Made by a program: the position numbers and the translations under genes. The notes under the pieces are model-generated. The model saw nothing but the letters and a program-made list of their open reading frames with translations. It had not been told where the DNA came from and did no database searches. From CAMDHY01 sp046156265 (GTDB lineage: Bacteria > Pseudomonadota > Alphaproteobacteria > Rhizobiales > Segnochrobactraceae): DNA of 64,000 bases. The stretch lies in NCBI RefSeq assembly GCF_046156265.1, contig NZ_JAWDIR010000022.1, forward strand, positions 558,001 through 622,000, read 5' to 3'. Shown in pieces: positions 16,202 through 28,114 of the stretch. The first letter of the stretch is position 1. The number at the start of each line of letters is the position of its first letter.

Positions 16202-18217
16202 CTATTCCGCCGCCGCCGTCGCCGTCGCGCCCGCCTCGACGGCCGCGCTCTCGAGGCGCTGCTTGCCCTTGCCGTCGATGACGATCTCGACGCGGCGGCG
16301 GATCGGCGCCTGGCCGGTCTGCGAGCCGTTGTGGAAGGTCAGCACCGCCGACTGGCTCGCCTTCAGCGTCTTCGCCGCCGAGGGCTTCACGGCGAGCTTC
16401 AGCACCGTCTTGCCGCGCACGACGCCACTGGTCTCGCTGATCTTCAGCCAGTCCGGCACCCCCGAGACGTCCCAGCGTACCGGCACCTTCGAGGAGAGGC
16501 GGAGGTTGACGGACTTCGGCCCGAACGGCCCGCCGCGCTTGCCGGTGAAGGCGCGCTTCGCCTCGCCGACCGTCAGCACCGGCGTCATCACGCCGACCTC
16601 CTCGAAGGCGGCCGCGATCGGATCCGTCGGGACATTGCCAACGAGCACCGCCGCCCGCATCACGTCGATGGCGCCGCTCACATAGGTGGTGCGCGGCACC
16701 CAGTAGGATTCGTTCGCGACCAGGAAGATCTCGAAGGCCTTGCGGATGGTCCAGCCCTCGGACTTGGCGAGAATGCAGAAGGCCTTGTTGTAGACGCCGC
16801 TGGCCTGATGCGGATCCATGTCCGGGACGAAGTCGGAGGCGTGGTCGATCGAGCGGCCGTCGCGGGGCGGATCGCACATGTAGCGCATCGCCGAGCCCGG
16901 TCCCTTCCAGACCTCCTGGCCGATGTCGAAGTTCGGGATCTCGTAGCTGAACGGCTGGCCGTAGCGCGCGGCGAAGAAGGCCTCGGTCGCGACGCCGGCC
17001 ATGTCCGAGTAGGCCTCGTTGATGCCGCCCGCCTCACCGAAATAGACGAGGCCCGAATTGAACTCGGTGAAGCCGTGCGAAACCTCGTGGCCGGTGACGT
17101 CGAGGCTGACGAGGGGATAGAAGATCTCCTTGCCGTTGCCGAAGGTCATGGCGACGCCGTTCCAGAAGGCGTTGTCCATGTCGCCGTCGTCGTCGGCATA
17201 GCGGACGCGGAGGAGCAGCTTGCGCCGCCCGAGCGGCTGGGTGCCGTACCAGGAATTGTAGAGGTCCCAGACCACCTCGCCCATGCCCTGGGCGTCGTTC
17301 ATCGGCGAGTAGGCGCCGTTGACCGCGATGCCGGGGTTGTTGAAGCAGTCGAACGAGAAGGGCACGTCGGTCGCCACGGCGGTGCCGGCGAGATCCTCCG
17401 TCTGGAGGTACTCGTCACCGTCCATGAGGCACTCGCCGTCCTTCTCGGTGACGAGGAACTTCGGGAAGACCGCGCCGCCATAGCGATAGCGCCCGGCCTT
17501 CTCGTTGCCGCCCGGCCCGGTGCCGGCATGTTTCGAGTTCGTCAGGTAGTCGTCGCGGATGTGCTGCAGGTTCTCGTAGCCGTCGACGATGCGGCCCGAG
17601 GCGGCGTCGACGAAGATCACCGGGCGGGTCGGCCAGGAATCGTTCTCGCCGAACACGGTGGTGAAGAACGACACCTTGTAGACGAGTTGCATGTCGCCAC
17701 GCTCGCCCATCCGGTAGACGAGCTCGGACGTCGGGTTCTCGATGACGCTGTCGCGCTTGCGCACCTTCGGCACGATGGAGTCGATGGCGATGCGAAGCGC
17801 CGCGTCGGCGTCGAGGGCAGCGGCGGGCGGCGTCGCGGCCGCCGCGGCGAGGCCGAAGACGGCGGTGCCGCTGGCATCCATCAGCTTGCCGTCGGCGGCC
17901 TGGCGGACGACGACCTGCTGGTCCCAGATCGGCACGCCCCGATAGAGCTGGGCGAAGCGCAGGCTGCGGCCGCGCTTGCGCGGCAGGTCGCGGCTCGCCA
18001 GCAGGCGCAGCGAGGAGGTTCGGTCGAGGCCGAGCGCCCGGGCGAGCGCCGGCGCGATCGCAGTGGCCGCGCTCTCGGCCGTCGCGGCCGCAGCGTTCGG
18101 GACGACGACGCGGCTGAGCGAGACACTGCCGACGTCGCGCATCTCGGCTGCGCCCGCGCTCGTGGCGAGGAGACCCGCCGCGAGGGCAGCGAGGATTGGG
18201 AAGACGGTCTTCTTCAT
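16202..18217 (-). CDS. Secreted M4 (thermolysin/elastase-like) metalloprotease with C-terminal beta domain
   Basis: A 671-residue secreted zinc endopeptidase. It has a Sec signal peptide (residues 1-23, ending AGA-AE), a propeptide of FTP/PepSY type (about 30-230), and a catalytic domain with VTGHEVSHGFTEF, the downstream zinc-ligand segment GGINEAYSDMAG and the active-site DPHQASGVYNKAF, closest in pattern to Pseudomonas elastase. Residues about 545-640 form an extra beta-rich domain with VPDWLKISETSG, which looks like a BACON-type Ig fold. The last 25 residues are Ala/Thr/Glu-rich. No secretion genes are adjacent. Confidence 0.92.
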   Translation of the reverse strand: MKKTVFPILAALAAGLLATSAGAAEMRDVGSVSLSRVVVPNAAAATAESAATAIAPALARALGLDRTSSLRLLASRDLPRKRGRSLRFAQLYRGVPIWDQQVVVRQAADGKLMDASGTAVFGLAAAAATPPAAALDADAALRIAIDSIVPKVRKRDSVIENPTSELVYRMGERGDMQLVYKVSFFTTVFGENDSWPTRPVIFVDAASGRIVDGYENLQHIRDDYLTNSKHAGTGPGGNEKAGRYRYGGAVFPKFLVTEKDGECLMDGDEYLQTEDLAGTAVATDVPFSFDCFNNPGIAVNGAYSPMNDAQGMGEVVWDLYNSWYGTQPLGRRKLLLRVRYADDDGDMDNAFWNGVAMTFGNGKEIFYPLVSLDVTGHEVSHGFTEFNSGLVYFGEAGGINEAYSDMAGVATEAFFAARYGQPFSYEIPNFDIGQEVWKGPGSAMRYMCDPPRDGRSIDHASDFVPDMDPHQASGVYNKAFCILAKSEGWTIRKAFEIFLVANESYWVPRTTYVSGAIDVMRAAVLVGNVPTDPIAAAFEEVGVMTPVLTVGEAKRAFTGKRGGPFGPKSVNLRLSSKVPVRWDVSGVPDWLKISETSGVVRGKTVLKLAVKPSAAKTLKASQSAVLTFHNGSQTGQAPIRRRVEIVIDGKGKQRLESAAVEAGATATAAAE

Positions 18218-18518
18218 CGGTTAGACCCACATCCGCGAGGCGCGGCCCGGCGATGACGCGCGGCCGCTGCGACATTCACCCGGCCGCTGGCCGGCACTGC
18301 GACGGCGGTCGGATGCGCGCACCCACGCGGCCGCGCGATCCCAAAGGATCGCAGCGGCCCGGTCCGGCCGGCCGAGTTGGTGGATGGACGCCCCCGTCCC
18401 CCCGCCGACCGCGAAACTAGCATCGCGCCCGCGCCGCCGCCATCGCGTGAATGCGATTCTCCTTATCGCAACAGGCTGGCGAGTATGGGCTTTCCCCCGA
18501 AGCGCTCCGGGAAGAAGT
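18218..18518. other. Intergenic region without recognised feature
   Basis: About 300 bases between the M4 protease start and the gshA stop. It should contain the protease promoter on the minus strand. No convincing promoter boxes, hairpin terminator or conserved open frame were seen. Confidence 0.5.
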
Positions 18519-19892
<1,374 letters not shown>

Positions 19893-20011
19893 GCGGGTCG
19901 GCTCGTCGTTGGCGGCCCGGGCAGGGGGTGCCGGGCGGCCGGGACGATAGCGGCGGGTCCGGGGAGGCACAAACACGAAATTCTTGCGCATCCGGCAGGC
20001 GGCGGAGACCC

Positions 20012-20761
20012 TCAGCGCCAGTCGCCCAGCGCCGCCTGCACCACCGCCAGCGCCGCCACAGCCGCGGTGTCGGCGCGCAGCACGCGGGGGCCGAGCGGGA
20101 TGGCGGTGACGTCGGGCATGGCGCGCAGGCGCTTGCGCTCGTCCTCGTCGAAGCCGCCCTCGGGGCCGATCAGCACCGCGAGCGGCCCCGGCGCGAGGCC
20201 TGCAAGCGCCGCGAGCGGGCCGTTGCGATGGTCGTCCTCGTCGCAGAAGACGAGGCGGCGGCCGGGCTCGTCGGTCTCCCAGGAGGCCAGCACGCGGTCG
20301 AGCGCCACCGGCTCGTCGACGCGCGGCACGGCGAGCACGCCGCACTGCTCGCAGGCCTCGACGACGTTCGCCCGCATCCGTTCGAGGTTGACCCGTGCCA
20401 CCTGGGTGCGGCGGGTGATCACCGGGCGGATCGCGCCGGCGCCCATTTCGACCGCCTTCTGCACCATGTAGTCGAGGCGGGCGTGCTTCAGCGGCGCGAA
20501 CAGGAGATGCAGGTCGGGCGTCTGCGGCTGTGGTCGCGTCAGCCCGCGCACGACGAGGCGGGCGGCCTTCCTCGAGGCGTCGGCGATGTCGGCGCGCCAC
20601 TCGCCGTCGCGGCCGTTGAAGACGAGCAGCCCGTCGCCCTCGCCGAGGCGGAGCACGGCGATGAGATAGTTCGCCTGCTCGCGGGCGAGCGGCACGCCCG
20701 CGCCGGCCTCGAGGGGGGCGTCGACATAAAGGCGCGTCGAGGTGATGTCGTGGCGGGCGAT
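20012..20761 (-). CDS. rsmE: 16S rRNA m3U1498 methyltransferase, probably started from ATC
   Basis: A SPOUT-family methyltransferase that modifies U1498 of 16S rRNA. The C-terminal knot is clear: LIGPEGGFDEDE and PLGPRVLRADTAAVAAL. The N-terminal PUA-like part requires the segment ARHDITSTRLYVDAPLEAGA, which reads in frame from 20758 and is preceded by ATC (20761-20759) where relatives have ATG. GGAG lies eight bases upstream of that ATC. No ATG, GTG or TTG occurs in frame over the next hundred bases upstream. The first canonical start is a GTG at 20695, which would remove 22 conserved residues. The full form has 249 residues. Confidence 0.85.
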   Translation of the reverse strand: MARHDITSTRLYVDAPLEAGAGVPLAREQANYLIAVLRLGEGDGLLVFNGRDGEWRADIADASRKAARLVVRGLTRPQPQTPDLHLLFAPLKHARLDYMVQKAVEMGAGAIRPVITRRTQVARVNLERMRANVVEACEQCGVLAVPRVDEPVALDRVLASWETDEPGRRLVFCDEDDHRNGPLAALAGLAPGPLAVLIGPEGGFDEDERKRLRAMPDVTAIPLGPRVLRADTAAVAALAVVQAALGDWR

Positions 20762-20935
20762 GGGGGCGGCTCCAGTCTCGCGGCTTCCCTGTGGACGGCG
20801 GCGGGACCATGCCGCGGCGGGGACGGCGGACGCAAGCGGGCGGTGCTTCGGCCGGACCGCTTCCGCAGTCGTGTCCGCCTTGACGGGCCGGCGGGCGTCG
20901 GCGCTGATGACGAACGCTGTTCGTGGAGCCGCCGC

Positions 20936-22633
<1,698 letters not shown>

Positions 22634-22715
22634 GACGAGGCCCCCCGATGGAGGCGTGCCCCGAGCTACCCCGTTGCGGGCGTTGGCGCGCGGCCGAAGC
22701 CTTAGCTCGCCGCCC

Positions 22716-23264
22716 TCACAGCACCCGCTCGAACAGGCCGGGATAGCTCACCACCAGCCCGTCCTCGTCCACCGTGATTTCGCGCTTGAAGTCTGCATCG
22801 AGCGATTCGAACAGCCAGCGTTTCTCGCCGAGGTTGGTATAGCGCTGCGGGTGCGGGAACAGCGCGAGGTCCGGGAACGACACGTAGGCCACCACGATCT
22901 CCGCCACGCCGCCCACCGGCAAGGCGAGCCGGCGGATCGGCAGCGTGTTGGTGAAGGGCGAGGCGGAGATGTCGACGTCGATCGCGCCCGTGAGCTCGGG
23001 CAGCGGCACGCCGTCGGCGTTGGTCCAGCTGCCCTCGCCATCGGCCAGCACCGCCAGCCGCCGGTCGAGGCCAATGACCTCGACGTCGAGGCGCCGGGCA
23101 CGCCAGCCTGCATCGACGACGAGACGCCAGTGCGCGGCGAAGGCCGCGCCCTCGGTGTCGCCGACGACGACGGCATCCACCGTCTGACCGCTGGAAGTCT
23201 CCTCGATCACCAGATGCTCGAGCCCGCCGCCGTCGGCGCTCCGCCACCGTGCCGTCACCGCCAT
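22716..23264 (-). CDS. Putative glycolipid-binding domain protein
   Basis: A 182-residue beta-rich protein resembling the 'putative glycolipid-binding' family (PF06475 type). The pattern of paired Trp/Arg motifs and the C-terminal VDEDGLVVSYPGLFERV support this. There is no signal peptide or membrane helix, so it is cytoplasmic. Its biochemical role is not established. It starts at an ATG (23264) only a short distance downstream of the pckA terminator on the same strand, so it probably has its own promoter. Confidence 0.7.
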   Translation of the reverse strand: MAVTARWRSADGGGLEHLVIEETSSGQTVDAVVVGDTEGAAFAAHWRLVVDAGWRARRLDVEVIGLDRRLAVLADGEGSWTNADGVPLPELTGAIDVDISASPFTNTLPIRRLALPVGGVAEIVVAYVSFPDLALFPHPQRYTNLGEKRWLFESLDADFKREITVDEDGLVVSYPGLFERVL

Positions 23265-23306
23265 CGCCGCCTCCCGTCTGCCACACGTCGTCGATCCCCA
23301 AACGAC

Positions 23307-23336
23307 GACGGCCCGCGGTTGGTGCCGCGGGCCGTC
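23307..23336 (-). terminator. Rho-independent-like terminator downstream of pckA
   Basis: A perfect 12-base-pair stem, GACGGCCCGCGG pairing with CCGCGGGCCGTC, around a six-base loop, 32 bases after the pckA stop. Read on the minus strand the stem is followed by GTCGTTTGG, a weak T stretch, so termination efficiency is uncertain. Confidence 0.6.
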
Positions 23337-23367
23337 GAAAGTCTTCGCGATAGAAGCGGCGGATGGA

Positions 23368-24981
<1,614 letters not shown>

Positions 24982-25100
24982 GATAGTCCCTCTCGACGTT
25001 CGCTCGCGTTGAAGTTGTATGGCGGCCGCCGTTTGTTGAGTTTTATGGGGCGTCTGGTGCGCTGGCGGCGCCGGGTCGGACGGGTCGGGCCTTCGGCCTC

Positions 25101-25127
25101 GTATTCATTAGCTGGGGTCGTGAATAC
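25101..25127 (-). promoter_or_regulatory. Inverted repeat upstream of pckA, candidate operator
   Basis: Perfect seven-base arms, GTATTCA and TGAATAC, separated by 13 bases, in the gap between the HugZ-like gene and pckA. It lies 120-146 bases upstream of the pckA start on the minus strand. Two-turn spacing of the half sites fits a dimeric regulator, but no specific factor can be assigned from the sequence. Confidence 0.4.
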
Positions 25128-25187
25128 GGACGTTAGGACACCGTCCGAAGGGGCACAAGTGCGGCGCGAGCTTCGCCTTATCCGCGC

Positions 25188-25934
25188 TCAGGCGGCCGCG
25201 CGGGCGGCGTGGGCGAGCTTGACGAGCACCCCGCGGAGCTCCGCCGATGTACGCACCCGGTCCGGAAACACCAGTCGCGCGCTCTGCCCGCCGTCGCGGG
25301 TCATCAGGTCGATCCCCTCCGGATCGAGGCCGGTTGTGATCCACAACCCGTCGGGCGCGCCGCACAGCTTCGTGGCGTAGAGGGCCAGCGCGTCGGTGTG
25401 GTCCTCGTTCATGTGGTCGACGGAGCCCTTCTCGGCGCCGAGCAGCTGCTCGGCGTCGGACAGGTCGAGGAGGAGGTCGCTCGCGGCGATCGCGACGATG
25501 CGGCCGAAGCCGGCCACGAGGTGCGCACCCGAAACCTCGAGCACCCAGACGGAGAAGTCGGCGAAGCCCGCATAGCCGGCGGCGTCCGGATGTCGCATCA
25601 GGAAGCGGCGCCGCGCCGCCGCGTCCTCGGGCGTGTCCTTGTCGAGCCGGCGCAGCCGGCCGCCGATGGAGACGCGGGCGCCTGCGAGGGGGTCGCCCTC
25701 GCTGCCCTCCGCCGCCAGCAGCAGCGAGGCGCGCGGATCGGCCTTGGCGTTCTGGGTGTGCAGCGCGAGGTCGGAGATCAAGAGCACCGGCGTGCCGTCG
25801 GGCAGCGTCGCCACGGTGACGAGCGAGGCGAACGGGTCGCCGGAGCCGGTGGCGAGCGTCGCGAGCGCCCCGGTGCGGACGGTGCGCAACAGGGTGCGGG
25901 CGGCGGCGACCGGGGAGAACGAACCGTCGGACAT
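25188..25934 (-). CDS. HugZ/pyridoxamine-phosphate-oxidase-fold protein with DUF2470 domain
   Basis: A 248-residue protein. Residues about 1-150 form a split-barrel FMN-binding-like domain (TGALATLATGSGDPFASLV, then LISDLALHTQNAKADPRASLL), and residues about 165-245 form a DUF2470 domain with VDHMNEDHTDAL. Members of this group include heme-utilisation proteins (HugZ/HutZ) and uncharacterised flavin-binding proteins. No heme uptake genes are adjacent, so heme breakdown is only one possibility. The ATG at 25934 is preceded by GCGAGG. Confidence 0.8.
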   Translation of the reverse strand: MSDGSFSPVAAARTLLRTVRTGALATLATGSGDPFASLVTVATLPDGTPVLLISDLALHTQNAKADPRASLLLAAEGSEGDPLAGARVSIGGRLRRLDKDTPEDAAARRRFLMRHPDAAGYAGFADFSVWVLEVSGAHLVAGFGRIVAIAASDLLLDLSDAEQLLGAEKGSVDHMNEDHTDALALYATKLCGAPDGLWITTGLDPEGIDLMTRDGGQSARLVFPDRVRTSAELRGVLVKLAHAARAAA

Positions 25935-26042
25935 GGCGAACCTCGCGGGAAGCGTCGGATGATCCCTTTCCGTTAGCGAGCGGCGGATCGGCACGCAAGG
26001 CGGATATATTTGAATTGTTTCAGGTTTCAGCGGCGCGCTGGC

Positions 26043-26285
26043 TCCTCCCCCCTCGTGGGGGAGGTGGCCGGCGCAGCCGGCCGGAGGGGGCCGCCGCGCT
26101 CGCGCGGCGGTACGGGACTGCGAGCGGTCGCTACCGTCGCACGCCGGCGGCTCCGCCACCGGCGCCCTCCCCGGTCCGCTGCGCGGCCCGACCCTCCCAC
26201 AAGGGGAGGGTTTAAGGGGCAGCCCTCCCGCAGCCCACCCCCACGACGGCCCGCCCCCATCGACGGCCCGCCCGACGGCCCGCCC
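26043..26285. repeat. GC-rich palindromic intergenic element with short tandem copies
   Basis: In the 486-base gap before the permease gene. Three self-complementary blocks are visible: CTCCCCCCTCGTGGGGGAG (26044-26062), GGCCGGCGCAGCCGGCC (26066-26082) and CCCTCCCACAAGGGGAGGG (about 26192-26210). The outer blocks are inverted with respect to each other. They are followed by three copies of GACGGCCCGCCC starting at 26245, 26262 and 26274. This looks like a noncoding repetitive element rather than a gene. Confidence 0.6.
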
Positions 26286-26295
26286 CTCGGCAGCC

Positions 26296-26309
26296 TTGAT
26301 CCGCATCAA
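26296..26309 (+). promoter_or_regulatory. Fnr/FixK-type binding site
   Basis: TTGATCCGCATCAA matches the TTGAT-N4-ATCAA consensus exactly and is embedded in a longer palindrome (CCTTGATCCGCATCAAGG). It lies 112 bases upstream of the permease start, a position compatible with activation under low oxygen. It indicates that the permease-thioredoxin pair is oxygen-responsive. Confidence 0.75.
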
Positions 26310-26420
26310 GGCAGACTGTCACCGCGCGTGCGCTGATCCGCCGACGCTGCCGACAGCGGGCGAGCCCCGACCCCATCCCTTCCGGACGCCTGCGTGCGCC
26401 CCCGCCCGCGAGGCGACGAC

Positions 26421-27419
26421 GTGACTGTCTTCGGTTGGCTGAACGACCAGCTGCTCCGCATGGTGTGGCTCGACGAACTGGTGCGGGCGGGGGTCGTCGC
26501 CGTCGGGCTCGACCCCGCCTCGCGTCTCGGCGGGTCCGTGCAGTTCTTCGTCTACGACGTCATCAAGATCTTCCTGCTGCTCGCGGTGCTGATCTTCGCC
26601 ATCTCCTATGTGCAGAGCCACTTCCCGCCGGAGCGCACCCGCGCCCTTCTGGGCGGCCGCTCCGGCCTCGGCGCCAACACGCTGGCGGCCCTGCTCGGAA
26701 CGCTGACGCCGTTCTGTTCCTGCTCGTCGATCCCGCTGTTCATCGGCTTCACCGCAGCCGGCCTGCCGCTGGCGATCACCTTCTCGTTCCTGATTTCGTC
26801 GCCCCTGGTCGATCTCGCCTCGGTGATCCTGCTCGCCTCGATCTTCAACTGGCCGATCGCGCTCGCCTATGTCGGCGTCGGGCTGGTGGTGGCGGTCGTC
26901 GGCGGCACGGTGATCGGCAAGCTCGGGATGGAGAGCCAGGTTGCCGATTTCGTCCGCACCGTGCCGGTCTCCGGCGCGGTCGAGACGATGACGCGGCGGG
27001 AGCGACTCTCCTATGCCCGCGACCAGGTGACCGAGATCGTCCACCGCGTCTGGCCCTATGTGCTCGTCGGCGTCGGCATCGGCGCGGCGATCCACAACTG
27101 GATCCCGCAGGAGGCGATCGGGGCGCTGCTGGGCCAGGACAAGTGGTGGGCGGTGCCGGTGGCGACGCTCATCGGCATCCCGATGTATGCCGACATCTTC
27201 GGGACGCTGCCGATCGCCGAGGCGCTGGTCGGCAAGGGCGTCGGCCTCGGCACCGTGCTCGCCTTCATGATGGCGGTGACGGCCCTGTCGCTGCCGTCGC
27301 TGATCCTGCTGAAGCGGGTGGTGAAGCTGCCGCTGCTGATCGCCTTTCTCGCCGTGGTGACGGTGGGCATCCTCGCCATCGGCTTCATCTTCAACGAGGT
27401 CTCGGCCCTCTTGCTGTGA
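26421..27419 (+). CDS. ArsP/DUF318-type permease
   Basis: A 332-residue membrane protein with about eight helices. The conserved family segment TPFCSCSSIPLFIGF with the CSCSS cysteines is intact (about residue 95), and a mirrored second half ends with IGIPMYADIFGTLPIAEAL. Related permeases (PF03773 type) include ArsP, an exporter of organoarsenicals, but many are of unknown substrate. The GTG at 26421 gives MTVFGWLNDQLLRM; an in-frame GTG at 26394 is possible. It is followed after 30 bases by a thioredoxin-like gene, a pairing seen repeatedly in this family. Confidence 0.88.
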   Translation: MTVFGWLNDQLLRMVWLDELVRAGVVAVGLDPASRLGGSVQFFVYDVIKIFLLLAVLIFAISYVQSHFPPERTRALLGGRSGLGANTLAALLGTLTPFCSCSSIPLFIGFTAAGLPLAITFSFLISSPLVDLASVILLASIFNWPIALAYVGVGLVVAVVGGTVIGKLGMESQVADFVRTVPVSGAVETMTRRERLSYARDQVTEIVHRVWPYVLVGVGIGAAIHNWIPQEAIGALLGQDKWWAVPVATLIGIPMYADIFGTLPIAEALVGKGVGLGTVLAFMMAVTALSLPSLILLKRVVKLPLLIAFLAVVTVGILAIGFIFNEVSALLL

Positions 27420-27449
27420 CGCTCCTCTTCCCGTGTGAAAGGACAGGCC

Positions 27450-27677
27450 ATGATCATCAAGATCCTCGGATCCGGCTGCAGGAAGTGCGTCGCCCTCGGC
27501 GACAACGCCAGGGCCGCGGCCGCCGCCGCCGGCAAGCCGGCCGAGATCGTCAAGGTCACCGATTTCGCCGCCATCGCCGCCTATGGCGTGATGTCGACCC
27601 CCGGCCTCGTCATCGACGAAAAGCTCGTCTCCTCCGGCAAGGTCCTGAGCGCCGAGGAGATCGGCAAGTTCATCTGA
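27450..27677 (+). CDS. Small thioredoxin-fold redox protein
   Basis: A 75-residue thioredoxin_3-type protein with the active-site pair CRKC (GSGCRKCVAL, residues 8-17) and a cis-Pro segment VMSTPGLVIDEK. The ATG at 27450 follows AAAGGACAGG. It is cytoplasmic and is probably a redox or metal-binding partner of the permease encoded just upstream, sharing its Fnr/FixK control. Confidence 0.88.
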   Translation: MIIKILGSGCRKCVALGDNARAAAAAAGKPAEIVKVTDFAAIAAYGVMSTPGLVIDEKLVSSGKVLSAEEIGKFI

Positions 27678-27710
27678 CGCGGGACGCCGCAGCGCGAGGT
27701 GGGCATGGGG

Positions 27711-27782
27711 CGAGCGGGCGGGGGGCGAGCGGGCGGGGGGCGAGCGGGCGGGGGGCGAGCGGGCGGGGGGCGAGCGGGCGGG
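27711..27782 (+). repeat. 15-bp G-rich tandem repeat
   Basis: CGAGCGGGCGGGGGG is repeated about 4.8 times without change (copies begin at 27711, 27726, 27741, 27756 and 27771). A single degenerate copy occurs near 27814. The G tracts could form G-quadruplexes in the transcript downstream of the thioredoxin-like gene. It is expected to vary in copy number. Confidence 0.9.
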
Positions 27783-27880
27783 CCCCCAGGCGGGGATGTG
27801 GCGCAAGGCGAGGATGGGGCGAGCGGGCGGCAGCCAGCGCGGCGCAGCAGTCATCGCTTGCCTCTCCTCCCTCACACTAC

Positions 27881-28015
27881 CCCCTCCGTAGTCATTCCCG
27901 GCCTTGTGCCGGGAACCCATGCGACGCCGCATCAGAGGACATGCCCGGTTTGGGTCGGTGTGCTCGCCGAGAACAATGGGTTCCCGGGACAAGCCCGGGA
28001 ATGACCTCGGTGGGG
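27881..28015. repeat. Dispersed element with inverted ends, copy A
   Basis: The left arm contains GTCATTCCCGGCCTTGTGCC followed by GGGAACCCAT; the right arm is its near complement, ATGGGTTCCCGGGACAAGCC then CGGGAATGAC. Each arm is itself a hairpin. The core of about 55 bases differs between copies. Other copies are at 43578-43710 and 58261-58387, with a half copy near 35042. No transposase is encoded. Confidence 0.85.
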
Positions 28016-28114
28016 GTGAAGGCCCGCACCCGCTACCCCCCGCGACAGCCCGCCCCCTCCGCCGCTAGACTGTCGCGCAACGGACCCACCTCAACGGGCT
28101 ACCGGGGGGAGGCG

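Noticed and set aside
27711..27782. Tandem repeat as a CRISPR array
   Set aside because: The 15-base units are directly adjacent with no spacers, and no cas genes are present.
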